Source of the DNA: Siniperca chuatsi
Lineage: Eukaryota; Chordata; Actinopteri; Centrarchiformes; Sinipercidae
DNA length: 64,000 nt
NCBI RefSeq assembly: GCF_020085105.1
Contig: NC_058046.1
Span: 18,058,175 to 18,122,174 of the forward strand
Direction of reading: 5' to 3'
Shown here: positions 1-12,000 of the stretch, one piece after another
Position numbering within the stretch: the first letter of the stretch is position 1
Layout of the letters: each line of letters begins with the position of its first letter
The notes under the pieces: model-generated
Databases searched by the model: none
Seen by the model: the letters and a program-made list of their open reading frames with translations, nothing else
Told to the model about the DNA's origin: nothing
Position numbers and translations under genes: made by a program

Positions 1-1057
1 TGTATGTTTGTAACAATCCTGACTGAGTGAAGTATAGACCAGCAGCCTTATAGAGATCCATCGTGATACTTGATAATATCTGCATACATATATAATATTT
101 TATCTACGAGAGCAACAGTCATCCTGTCACCTTTTGCGTTACAGGGATGGCTCAGTATTGCAAGACTGTGGGAATACACTTCTACAAGACGTGTGATAGG
201 AGGCAGATGCAATGATATTGTGTCCATGCTGATGTAAGAGAAACATAAAGGAATGCTAATGTGCCACAGCAGCAGTGGCCCTGCACAAGGATGTGATTTG
301 TGCTGGCTGTTAACACCTGCCTCTTCCTATGAAACAGCCTCAGTGTCATCCCAGGCTTGTGTGCGTGTGTGCGTGTGTGTCGAGGGAAGATGGGGTGGTG
401 GGTGTGGGTGTGGGTGGGGTTTATTTTGTCAATAGTGGGGGTATGTCTAAATAGTGATCCTGTTCTCGTGCTCAGAGTCATGGTCTGAGGGAGACTCGGG
501 GCTCATGTGTGGTGGTTGTGCTGGAGTAACCTCACAGTGCGTTGCCTCACAGTCGTTCTTCACTGGCTAGCTTTATGTCCCATGCCTCATGCTAAAGCTG
601 CCAGTTGAAGAGCTGTTGTGTGTAACCATGACAACAGGCCGCTCCGCAGAGGAGACGGTGAGAAAAAGGGAGACTCTAACAAGTGTGTTAAAATTGAAGT
701 TTTATCTGTGAGGGTGTGGCCACTGTGTGAATTTATCAATGCTTTTTCTCAGATGTGTTAATGCGTGTATACAGCTAACAAACATATCTTTATGCAGATC
801 ATCCTGTGCATTTTTGCAATTCAGTTACAAATGCACACTTCTTGCAGATGCAAGCCTGCAAGCACAAGAAGTTGACAGTGTTCACTGGCCTCCCTCAGAT
901 TTCCAAGTATTGACTACACTGCGGCTTCCAGTAGCACATGATAGCACAATAGAGGCGACAGCTTCCTGCGGCTACTCAACTTTTTTTAAAATAATTTTTG
1001 TTATTATGAATTTATCCTGAAGGAGACACCTGTACACACGGTGTTTGTATATTCCAG
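1..1057. other. No exon identified; presumed intron of the GTPase gene
   Basis: This stretch precedes the first recognisable exon of the plus-strand GTPase. That exon begins in mid-codon, so at least one exon encoding the P-loop (G1) must lie upstream. I tested the likely acceptor/donor pairs near 145, 560 and 850. None gave a frame that fits the next exon or contains a GKS/GKT loop. A short G/T-rich tract (350-425) is the only compositional oddity. Confidence 0.5.
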
Positions 1058-4000
1058 GTGTTATGGACTATCTGTCTGCTGAGATCTCCACCTCCAAGCA
1101 GAAAAAGTTCAGTCTGGTGACATTTGTGGACACACCGGGTTTGGTGGACGGGGACATGGTCTACCCTTTTAATGTCAACAGTGCCATCACCTGGTTGGGT
1201 ATGTCTTTGCACCTGTAAGTTTTACTATCTACTCTAAAGCTGCTGTGTTTCTCCAATGGATGTTTTTTAATATTTTATTTTTTGGTGCAGGAGAACAGGC
1301 TGACCTGGTATTTGTGTTCTTCGACCCGATGGGCCAGGCACTCTGCAAACGCACGCTCAACATCGTGGAGAAGCTGAGTGAGAAATGTGGAGACAAGCTG
1401 ATGTTCTACCTCAGCAAAGCAGATGAAGCCGGGAAGGAAACGGACAGACAGGTAAGTTCACTTAATATGGGGCTTAAAAAAATAAAGTTTAGATTGATAT
1501 GATCCCCAAAAAGTTAAGTTAAACCTAAAACAAATTTGCTTGTATTTGTTTATTTCTGCAGAGGGTGATGATGCAGATAGTCCAGGAACTGTGTCGCCGT
1601 CCAGGTCTCAACAAATGTGGTTTTGAGATGCCTACAATATACATCCCCAACCCACAGAGGGTAAGGCTGTTTGCTAAAAATTCCTAAATCATTCAGTGCC
1701 CCTTCCCCCAAACCTCCCCACCCCCCACCTCCTCACCAGATTGGATTCACAGCTCTCTGCTATCTTTGGGGTCGAACAGCCATTGATTATCCTTGAATGT
1801 AAATTATCCACTCCAGATTTCCTGGTGGCTCTTGATGGCTGGAACAGGATGATTCATTTTGCAATATGATGAGAGAGTTATCCACTGTTGGGGGGGCAGG
1901 GGTTGTAAACCATGGCCTTTGATCAGCCACATTTGACAATGGCAGCCCCAGTCCTGAGTTATTGCTGCACCATCTTATGATCTACAACCATAAAGCTCCA
2001 CTCTGCATGGTAGATTTGTGCATTCCTCCCGACCTCCAATTTATTTTCGCTGAGCAAGTGCAGCTTTACTTGCTGCTAAGTGCACATGGCTGTCGGTCAA
2101 AACACCCTCAGGATTTGTTGTGGAAGTTTCCAGACCTTCCCTCTTTGAGGTGCCTAGCTGTTTGTGCAGTTATTCCAAAACTGATGCACTCATGAGCCTT
2201 TGTCTTGTTTAGCCGAGCCGGTGTGTGAACCAGATTGATGGGGTGTGTCAGACCATCGAGAAGACCATCAACCAGGCCGTTCAGAAGACTTTGGATCAGC
2301 TGGAGAAAGACTGTGACCTTATTTGTTCCACCATCAGCAGCAGACTAGAGCAGGACAGGTTTGACCTCTCAACCTACAGCAGAGCATGTGTTACTGTGTT
2401 CGAATTATTGTTTACCCCTGATGCACAGTGACAGGTGGCATCTTTGAGCAAGTAAACCATATCATGTGTATACGGCGGAGAGAAGGGTCACCAGATAGTA
2501 CCTGCTGCAGAAAATGTGATATTAAAACCAGATTTCCTCTGTGTGCACGCAGGGCTTATGTGACTCACAACAAAAGCATCCGTCTTCACTCGTTCTTGTG
2601 TGGAGCTCTTGGTAGTGTCCTTCCTACCCTCTTCATCCTCAGTTTTATTGTGAACACCTTCTCCAAGGAGCAGCTGGACGAGCTGTTGGGCCAAGGGCCG
2701 GCTCGGACCGTCTCCATTTTCACAGTAAGTCCTGAGAGTCACGCAGGGGATATTTGTACAAATGACAAATAACATTGCACTAAAATATAATTTCATTCCA
2801 GATTTTACACTTGCTCCTTTTTCTTGATTCTCTGAGTGTCTATTCAACGTGTCTCACAGGGAATAGTGATGTATTTATGGGACTGGATACCAGAGGATGG
2901 ACAAGTGGTGTTTGTGATCATTTTTGGAGCTTTTTGCTACCTCCTGCTTTTCCTAGCAAAGTATTTTGCAGGGTAAGGGTTACAAATATACAATACAAAC
3001 ATATACACACATGTAGAGCTGAAACTATTGATTAATCAGTTAATTGATCAACAGAAAAGTAAACTATTTTGCTAATCGAGTGAAGATTTTCTGTGTTTTA
3101 TATCGGTGTAGACTGAATATATTTGGATTTTGTACTGTTGATCGGACAAAACGGGACATTTAAAGACGTCATTTTGGGGTTTAGGAATTTCTGACGGACA
3201 TTGTTCAGTATTTTCAGGGTTTTTTTTCGTAGAACAAACAATTAATCAAGAAAATAACCAACAGATTCATCGATAATGCAAATAACTGTAAATTGCACAC
3301 ACACACATGCCCATTTGGTCCATATGGGAACCAGGCTACTCCAAATGAAACCCTTAACATAAATAACCTTAACCCTCAGAGAAATGTCTCAATAGAGTAG
3401 AGCTTTTTCTGTTTTGTCAAGGAGGTTGCATGTGTTTTACATCAGACATATACACACTTGCTCATACACATATGTACACACAGAGGATGTGATTAATGAA
3501 ATTCTGAGTGAACATTATTGTGATGTTCTTTCTCAGCCGAGGGAATAAGACTCTGACGAAGAAGGAGAAGAGGGTGATGACAGAGTACAGTGATTATATC
3601 CAGGATATCGTCAAAAATAAGAAGGTTAGATTTCTATTTTGTGCCATTATGCCATGTCTGCTACAAAAGTTAAAGCTGCAGTAATACTATGTGTAATTAC
3701 AGTTCATTGTTTTGGATTTATGCCCCACTACTTTACTGCTAACTGCTAACACTTTGCCACAACAACTTTATGAGGTGGTAATATGTCAGTTGATATCAAT
3801 TTCAAAAAATGTACAAAGGGTAATGCTGAATTACATTTTGAACCGTTTCCTGTGACTCCCTCGTGCACAGGAAGGCGATTTGAAACCAGCGCAGGAATGG
3901 TGGACTCATTAGCAATTAAAACTACTGTATATAGAGGTCATTACAGAATGTAAATACATTGAATGGCTATTGCAAAAGAAAAAGCAGTATCAAAAATGGG

Positions 4001-4174
4001 GTTTGATCTCATGAAAATCTAAATGACTATAACTTCAATGCAGGTTTAAATTAACATTTTCATTTGTCAGATTTGAAACGTCAGAATTGTGAATCTCACA
4101 CATTTAATTTTACTCCGCAGGGGAAATTGTATGAATGGTACCTCCAGCAGTGTGCAGCAGAATATGACTTCTGA
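1058..4174 (+). CDS. EHD/dynamin-like GTPase with C-terminal membrane segments, 3' part only
   Basis: Eight exons are read: 1058-1198, 1291-1451, 1562-1660, 2213-2358, 2553-2724, 2860-2972, 3537-3624 and 4121-4174 (stop TGA 4172-4174). Together they give 323 residues without the N terminus. The first exon carries the G3 motif FVDTPG and the next the G4-like motif LSKAD, which is the layout of the dynamin/EHD superfamily. A helical stretch with many Gln and Glu follows. Two hydrophobic segments come next (exons 2553-2724 and 2860-2972, around LPTLFILSFIV and VVFVIIFGAFCYLLLFLA), then a short basic tail ending AAEYDF. A membrane-anchored GTPase is therefore likely. The P-loop exon is outside the window or was not recognised. 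Donors at 2359 (GTTTGA) and 3625 (GTTAGA) are weak, but the phases agree throughout. I recall similar uncharacterised fish proteins but no human name, so no symbol is given. Confidence 0.75.
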
Positions 4175-5494
4175 CCCTGGGTGAGATGAAGACAGTTGGC
4201 ACACATGTTGGCATATTGCTTCAAGAGTTTTGTGAAAAGCGGCTCATCAGCCACAGTGCATAATTTGGTGTTTATAGTGGAATCAGTGGGACTTTCTAAA
4301 CAGATGATCATCCACCAAACGATCAGGTTTTTCTCTTCTCAGTCGGACAGGTGTAACCTCTGATGCAGCAGAGATCACTGCCAATATTTATTATCTCAAG
4401 ATTGAAAATGTAAAAAAGTGCCTTTATTAGTCAGTACAGGAGAAGCTGTCATTGTATTCATTTGATGAAAACAACTTTCATAATGTGAATAGATTTTTTT
4501 TTATTTTTGTAGTACATAAGTGTCAATGCTAGAAAGAAGTGTTTACAAATGGACTTTTTCTTAATTTCATCATGAGTAACTTGCAGCTGCTGTCTGCCAG
4601 AAGAAATGTTTTTACAATGTCCTCTGTAAAGCCTGATCTCATGTAGCCGTGGTCCCCAGATCTCACTGCACCGTCCTGAAGTATGTTGTCTTTATAAGAT
4701 ACCAGAATGTCCTACACTTGTGTTTGCATTCTGACCGTTAGCAATATTACAATAACCAATGCTGTGATAACACTTGAGCATTATAGTCGGACATTTTATC
4801 AGATATTTTCATACCAATAAGAGCTGCAAGCTATCTCCTGCCTCCAAAGAGTCTCTGTCGTACTATTAGACGTTTTGTTGTGTGATTTGTTCAACCATCA
4901 GATGTGTTTATAGATAAATCATTGTCATGTAATAGTAGTTACGTAAACCACAGTGAAGACTTGTGATTTAAGTACTTTAATACAACAGCATAGTAAAACT
5001 GTGCTGTTGTATGCAGTGTGCAGTGAAGTCTGAAATGCACTGATGTGTACCTCCTAGTTGTTAATGGGTTCTTCATGTTGTTCATAGATCCCTGTAACTC
5101 AAATCTAGTTTTATGACTATAACATCATGTAATGCCTCCACTCCAGTGTTTGTAGATATATTTATTAGTCTATGAGGTGCTTTTTAGCCAAATAATGTAG
5201 AAAAACCTCTACAAGCTGTCTGGAATATTATTGTGAACACTTTCAGTTTGTATTGTGTTTGTTAGATGCCTCCCAGGTGTCCTCCTCATTAGGGAAAATC
5301 TGTTTGACGAGATATTTCATTCAGAAATTTGTGAAACTCATGTGTGAATTTATCTTTTCTGTGTAATTTTTATTGTTTGAAACCTAGACTCAACTGACTT
5401 GCCTAGAAATGTTTTTTAGCAATGCCGACTCAAAGAATGAAACTTATCATAAAGCTGCAAACTATGCTCTGTCACTTCTTCAAAAATTATTAAA
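4175..5494 (+). other. Probable 3' UTR of the GTPase gene
   Basis: AT-rich non-coding sequence follows the stop codon. No open frame of interest was seen. The first good polyadenylation hexamer on the plus strand is at 5489-5494. Confidence 0.45.
5489..5494 (+). terminator. Candidate polyadenylation signal (ATTAAA)
   Basis: ATTAAA lies about 1.3 kb after the GTPase stop and is followed by a T-rich stretch. It is the second most common polyA hexamer. Usage is an inference. Confidence 0.35.
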
Positions 5495-6133
5495 CGTTTT
5501 CTACTGACTCTACTCTACTGACTATGTGAGTGTACACATAAACAACAGGTGGAGTAACATGGAGAATGAAATGCTGTGTAAGTAGTTACTGTTGGAAGAC
5601 TTTTATTTCAAAGTTTAGTTATAAAAATGCCATCCCAGGATTCTCTGTAGGAAGAACAATGCTTTTTAAGCTGTCAAACTGTGTTGACTTGTGTGTCAGG
5701 GCTCAAGTGTTTTGGGATCATCAACACACCAGGATGTAATCAAGCATCCGCTTTATACCCATTACAAGCAGTTCTGAATGAAAATGAGAGAATCTGTGAA
5801 ATTACAATAACTGGGGGGAAAATATTAAAGCAACAAATTAATTTCTTGCAAAAAGACGAGTAACCCCAGTAAGCCCAGGCTACAAACCTCAGTTCCCTGA
5901 GTTAGTAACAAAGAATATCCCAATGGAGGTGACCGCTATCAAAAATAACCTTAAGCTACTGTAGGATTTGTCTAAAGGGGTGATATCTGTTTATTAGAAA
6001 ATACATTATTCTACTGTGCAAGCACTAGTGTGTGATTAAAGTCTGATTAGAATTTCATTTGTGCAATCTACTAGCAAGGCAACCGATACAAAGAGGTATG
6101 TTGTAATCCTACAAATTTTATGAATTAAAGCTG

Positions 6134-6134
<1 letters not shown>

Positions 6135-6206
<72 letters not shown>
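6135..6206. repeat. (TG)n microsatellite
   Basis: About 72 bp of nearly perfect TG dinucleotide repeat. Confidence 0.97.
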
Positions 6207-6207
<1 letters not shown>

Positions 6208-6757
6208 GTGAGTCAGTTAAAAGCTGCATTCAGGGTTCTGCTGCAAGTGATTTTGCAGTTTGTTTTTAGCAGATTTAAGCTTTGTTTGCTGATGCATCTA
6301 CATTGAAAACTCTCTGTTTAGGGCGTTATTTTTTTGAACTCCTGTTATAGTAAATTATACCATGCAGATCTAAGGCCTGTATGCGAGCATACAACCAAAT
6401 CTGTTATTTAAAACTTAAAAAAATTCAGTTCAAATTGTATGTTCTTATTTTGTTACAGTGCATTCAGGATTATAGCTATATACAATGTTATTTGTACAAA
6501 AAAAACCCAATGCCCATCGCTGGCTTTTTATAAACAAAGTGTACAGGTAGATACAACTTGCAGCAGCGCAGAGGCTGAATCCAATATTGCTTTGTTGTGA
6601 AACATGACAACATTGTCATAAAAGACCTTCCGAGACAGTGATTCAGTGTGTCCAGACCGCTCATGGCTCCGTTTGTCACGTTAAAGTGTCTCTCAGGAAC
6701 AAAAGCAAGTTTCAGTGTCATCCTCAAGGAAGTGTGTCTCCAACAGTCTTGCCTCCA

Positions 6758-6803
<46 letters not shown>
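6758..6803. repeat. (TG)n microsatellite
   Basis: About 46 bp of TG repeat with one TTT interruption near 6770. Confidence 0.95.
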
Positions 6804-6805
<2 letters not shown>

Positions 6806-7265
6806 AGACCAGGATAGCTGCTCAGTGTCTCAGCACCATAAATGTCCATGTTGAGGTGGACTTTGGGTCTGTCCTTGTGACCTTCAGATGTGAAGTCATT
6901 GAGAGCCTTTGTCAATCAACCAAGAAATGTCTCCAGTCCTGCAACCCCCCCCCCCCAGAAAAAACAGCCGTGAGACACATGTACATGTTTATCAGGTCGA
7001 TTGCTGACAACTCCCTACACATGGTCAATATGAGTGAAATGGAAAACAGAAAAAGCTCATATTTGTTCTTACTTGCCCATCCGTGCTAACATCCTTCAAA
7101 TTTTGAGTTTGCATTATTAGAAATGAAAGACATTAGAGACGTGAGGAACACTACAGTCAAATCTGACCAAAACAGACAGAAATGTATGCAATAACAATAA
7201 AGTAACACAAGTACAGCAACGTGACATCAGTGTGGTACCACTTTATTTTACAGGTCCCATAGTTT

Positions 7266-7266
7266 G

Positions 7267-7323
<57 letters not shown>
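7266..7323. repeat. (TAA)n microsatellite
   Basis: About 58 bp of perfect TAA trinucleotide repeat. Confidence 0.97.
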
Positions 7324-7547
7324 TTCACATTTAATAATGAAGGAACAGACATGCAAATGCAATGACATTTTTTAAGTGTTTATTAATGTATTGGTCAACA
7401 ACTTTAACTCTGTGACTGGTGTACTGTATAAACAGATAATGAATGACACAATATACTACGAAAGTATTGCAATCATATAAAATATAACTTCATATTTTAT
7501 ATATAAGTATGAAATTCTGAGCATGATTTTGTTGTATTTATTAATTA

Positions 7548-8636
7548 GGGTTCAAACTGCGAAGCAGTAGAACCATATTGTGTTTGTGCCAGTTTATTAT
7601 TATTATTATGATTATTATTATTATTATTATTTGTCTTATGCCGCGGCTCAAATTTCCATGAGCTGGAATGAGCTAGAAACACAAAACCTGGCCCAATAAC
7701 TGGAAATGATGTGCAAATGCTTCCACAGAAATATGAGCCCAATCGGCCACATGGTGGCGCTGTAATTAAGGACCAAAAATGCAATTTTGAACAGGCCACG
7801 CCCCTCACACCGTAAATCCGACTGAATTTCTCTCACAAGTCAAGCTCAATGTCCTCTACAAAAAAGCCTCTGGGAACACTAAAGTCCGCCGTGATGGATT
7901 TTTTTGCTAATTTGCATAATGTGAAAAACAGTAAAATGAATAGCACTTTTTGAATTTTGTCTCTATCGACACCAATTTTTTAATACAGCATCGCAGGACT
8001 GATTTACACTTTTCTATTATAAATTAGCAAGATCGGTCAAAAAACATGGTCGCCATCAACCAAAATATCTTCGCCAAGGGCGGGGCTTAGCACAAAATTA
8101 ACAACTGTCCAATCATCACAAATCTTGGGAGAAATCTTCAGTCCGTGTTTGGGAATAGGCATGAGCTTGACCCATAGGGGGCGCCACAAATGCCAAAAAA
8201 CTGTACCTAAAAACCTGGTGGACAGAATTTCACCAAATTCGGTGTGCATGCTCTGCAGGCAAGTATTAACCAAAATCTAAAGTGCCATATTGATTGGTGC
8301 AAGTGGGAGTGGCCTATCACATATTTGCTCAGAACTCAAGATGTCTTTGAGCAATCCTAATAAAACACCATAGACATCCCACACTATCTCCTGAACATAC
8401 ACACCAAGTTTTGTTCAAATCCGATGAAGGGGTGACGAATGGCGAAACTTTGAGTGTGCAATTATTGAAACGCTGCAGGCAAGCATGTGATTGGTCTCAC
8501 TCCTTTCAAACAGAATTAAGCAAGCTGAGGTGACTTTGCTCGTTGCTGCCTGTGGCTTTAATTTTGGCCCGTCGAGCTGCTTCCTTCCTTTCAGCGAAAA
8601 AAGGTTTGAACCCGCTATGCCGGCTATATTATTATT
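7548..8636. mobile_element. 1.1-kb non-coding interspersed repeat, family not resolved
   Basis: The unit opens with GGGTTCAAAC (7548-7557), and its exact reverse complement lies inside GGTTTGAACCC (8603-8613) near the far end. The interval is flanked by the 13-bp direct repeat TATTTATTAATTA (7535-7547 and 8637-8649), which looks like a target-site duplication, although both copies are pure A/T. An internal ATT microsatellite sits at 7593-7631. The text of the element (for example the stretch around 8170-8190 with GGGGGCGCC) resembles a repeat I remember from many percomorph genomes. It has no coding capacity. It could be a non-autonomous DNA transposon or a LINE-mobilised unit. Confidence 0.6.
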
Positions 8637-8649
8637 TATTTATTAATTA

Positions 8650-9035
8650 AGTATTTATTTATGTATAATACTTTGTCTTCCCTCTCCATGACAACTGAAT
8701 TCAGTAAGTGGACCTTGGTTTAGGATTGTTTTTATTTCCGAAGTCAAGAATGAACCTTGACCATTACAACATTACGTAACCTGTAAAATAACACGTCACT
8801 TAAGCAAAATAACAACTGGTGTTATTTTTCTGTGGTACTCTGACGTCTAGTTTCAATAGGCCAACATGTTGGCTTGTATAATACTTTCCATGTGATTAAA
8901 GTCACAAGCCCCACGACTCGATGTGTTTTCATCAGTGATAACATTTGTTTTAACACTTGTTTTTCTTCACAGTAAAACCCTAAAGAACATAACAGCTATT
9001 GTAACCGTGACCAGATTTAAGTCTGGGAAGGAAAC
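8650..9035. other. Sequence downstream of the aifm3 stop, possible 3' UTR
   Basis: No exon or repeat was recognised. It follows the minus-strand aifm3 stop and could hold its 3' UTR or, if the final donor at 9039 is used, a further intron. Confidence 0.35.
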
Positions 9036-12000
9036 TTACTCCACATCTCGTTTCTTAATCGTCTTTCCAGATCCTAAGACCTCTGCCACTCTGGACACAA
9101 TGGGATCATAGTTCATGCTGGCAACAGCAACCACCTCCTCACTCCTATAGATGGGCCAGAGGAAGAAAAAACGAGAAACCAAGAGTCACTATTTAAGACT
9201 AAAGTAGGCTCATAAATACAGAGAAGATAACACAAATTAAACCCAAATATGCATCTATCAGAATCAGAATCAGAATCAGAAATACTTTATTGATCCCCGT
9301 AGGGAAACTCTTTGTTCCAGTAGCTCGTCTTTACGTCAGTGCACACAAGAGAAAACGATATTATACACTATAAACAGGTCAGAAATAAATTAAGTAACAT
9401 GTTGGTATAAGTATAAGATAAACTAAGTGTCTACCTTACATTTTCCAGTTTATTTAAGATTGTTATGAAAAATTAACTAAGAATCAACACAAAACAAAAC
9501 ATACCTGGCGTAAAAAGCCACAAATCTCAGTTCATCCAGATCTCCTTGTATAATGACATCATCAAATCCATCACCATAACCTTCACAAATAGAAAATTAT
9601 ATACATGTGTGTACTTGTCAAAAAACAGTCCAATTCAGACTCAATTCAGTCTTAGGTCTTTATTTTTACAGCTAGATGGCAGTGGAGTAACTACACTTGA
9701 CAACCTGTGATCTTTCTCTGCCTCATAACACTGATCACTGACTAACACTGCTAAAGCAAACACTCTTTAATCCAAAGATAGAGGCCTGTACCTACCTGCA
9801 TAGCGTATGGTCTTCCCAAACATGGCTGACCAGAAGTAAGGCACAGTTTTGATCTCAGTGGCTCTGCCCATCATGCTGAGAGCTGCCACCCTTCCTGTCA
9901 GTAAGGTCGAAAACAAAAAGAAACATTTACATGCTTGTCTTTAAGCATGTAAACAGCCTTAGATGTGCAGTATCTAAGGATCAAGCTGTAGCACTCACCG
10001 TGTACATGAGCCATTTGCCAGTGAGGGATGTTCACCTTCTTGTTGTTGCGTGGCGGGAAAGGAAAGATCACCACATCTCCCCCAGCAAAAACCCCATCAG
10101 CATTTGTCTGCATCATCTGGGAGAAAGTTTAGGGTAAATTAACAAAATGGGACAAAACACTTTCACTCAGGCTTCAGGCTTTGCAAAATACCTTGTTAAC
10201 AGTGATGAAGCCCTTGGAGTCCATGTGGATGCCGCTTTGTTTCAGGAAGCCTGTTGCAGGAATACTTCCTGCAGGAGAGGAGACGCATAAAAGAAAACAG
10301 GTTGAATATGGAGCTGCTGAGGACCAACAATTCAAAATTCATCAAAAGGGAGTTTCATCATCTGCTGATTACATTTCACTGCAGATATTGAGCGAAGGTG
10401 AATTTTACATCATCTTTGACATCACCTGCTCCGATGACACACACGTCTGCCCGCAGGACTTTTCCACTCTTCAGTACCACCTCTTTCAGCTGTGTAACAG
10501 GGAAAACAAAATGTCCATGTACTAGATATGATACACTAACAGCTTTCACACTTCTATTAATTCTATGAGTTGAACACAAATTTACTCTTAAAGCCTCTAA
10601 AACCTTTTTTTTCTGCCATCCTCTTATCATGAGTGATGGGTTCATACATACATTAAACACACAAAGTTAGAGTTGTTTATGTCATTTCACGTAAGAGATT
10701 TCAGTCATTGTGTTTTTGTCCTTGCTTTTCCAAGCTGGAAAACGGTGGTGTCCAAAATCACACCCTGCTTACTACATTTTAGCCTCCACCATTTTAATTG
10801 AGTGTCCAGGTTCTTCCCTCAGAAAGTCATTTAATGTTTTAAGAAAAATACTATGAAAGCAAATTTTCAGGGGCTTTAAAGTTGACACACTCCTTTACAC
10901 AGCTTTAATTTTGGTTAATTTTCTCATGTTTCTTATCTGACTCATCTTCATCATGAATTAAACAAGAGAGGATAGTGCTGCTGAGCATCATGTCATGCAG
11001 TTTCTCTCACTTTCTGAATACCTGTCCATGATGGCCAATCATCTCTGACACCTCGTTCAGCATGTAGAACTTCACCCTGTTTACCTCAAACAGCTGCAAA
11101 GACAAAACATGCCACAGACAGGGTAACCGTGTGAAAACATTTGCATGTGTCTGCTTTGCTGATGAGAAGATTTACTCTCTCTTGTGGTTACTGGGGTATT
11201 GATCAGAAAAAACGTGATTTGCATTTTCCATAGAGAGCAATGATGATAGTATTCTGGAGGTGCACCTTCATTATGGCTTTCCCTACTTTCTCCCCGAGAG
11301 CTTTTTTAAAGGGGACTGACTCGATCCCAATGACAGAGACCGAGTGGGCCTTGTCAGTTAGAGCTGCAGCCACTTCCATACCTGCCAACACAACAAATAA
11401 ACGACAAATTAAAGGAAAAACCTGAATGAATGAGTGGAGAAACATAACAGATGCGGATGCTACCATACAGGGCACGAGATGATGTGAATCATATGTTACG
11501 GCTTTCACAGTCACCAGGATTCGTACTTATCAAATTGCAAAAAGTGAAAACTTGAACTTAAAAAGTTAAAAGTACAAATCTGTCATTTTTACTTATTTGT
11601 AAACTTAAGATTAAAAGCTATTTATCAAATTTCTTATTACTTAAAAGAGAGCTCCAGAGGTATCTTGAGTTGTCCATCAGTAGATCTTTCATAGCTGCAG
11701 TACAGAAACAGGTGAGCACACACCTTTTGAGACATGTTTTGGATTCTACAAAACTATTTCTCTGAAGCTGCAGAATTTCTATCCCATTCCAGTTTGGTTT
11801 TCTTTTGTTTCCATTTCAGCCAGTTTATATGTTTTTATATGTTAATATGTTTTTTGCAGAATAACTTATCACTGAGTAAAATGTAAGGTTTTTTTAAGCA
11901 GGGAAGCAGATGTAGGTTCAATCCTTGTCTCTGATTGGCTGTTAATACATGTGATCAATCATGTGATCATTTGAGAGCTGCTCTTAAAGGTCACTCTTAC

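Larger units (their letters stand above)
5495..7534. other. Intergenic, microsatellite-rich
   Basis: Between the GTPase gene and aifm3. It holds three microsatellites, listed separately, and a C-homopolymer at about 6946-6957. The open frames here run through the (TG)n tracts and are not genes. Confidence 0.6.

Noticed and set aside
145-195. Possible upstream exon of the GTPase gene after a TTACAG acceptor
   Set aside because: No frame both joins the exon at 1058 in phase and resembles a GTPase N-terminal region.
600-652. ATG with a following GTGAGA donor as a first exon of the GTPase gene
   Set aside because: Its phase (0) does not fit the exon at 1058, which needs one preceding base.
6715-7089. 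124-codon plus-strand frame
   Set aside because: It is carried by the (TG)n microsatellite and the C-homopolymer; no family resemblance.
10181-10525. 114-codon plus-strand frame
   Set aside because: It overlaps two aifm3 exons on the other strand and is a shadow of them.
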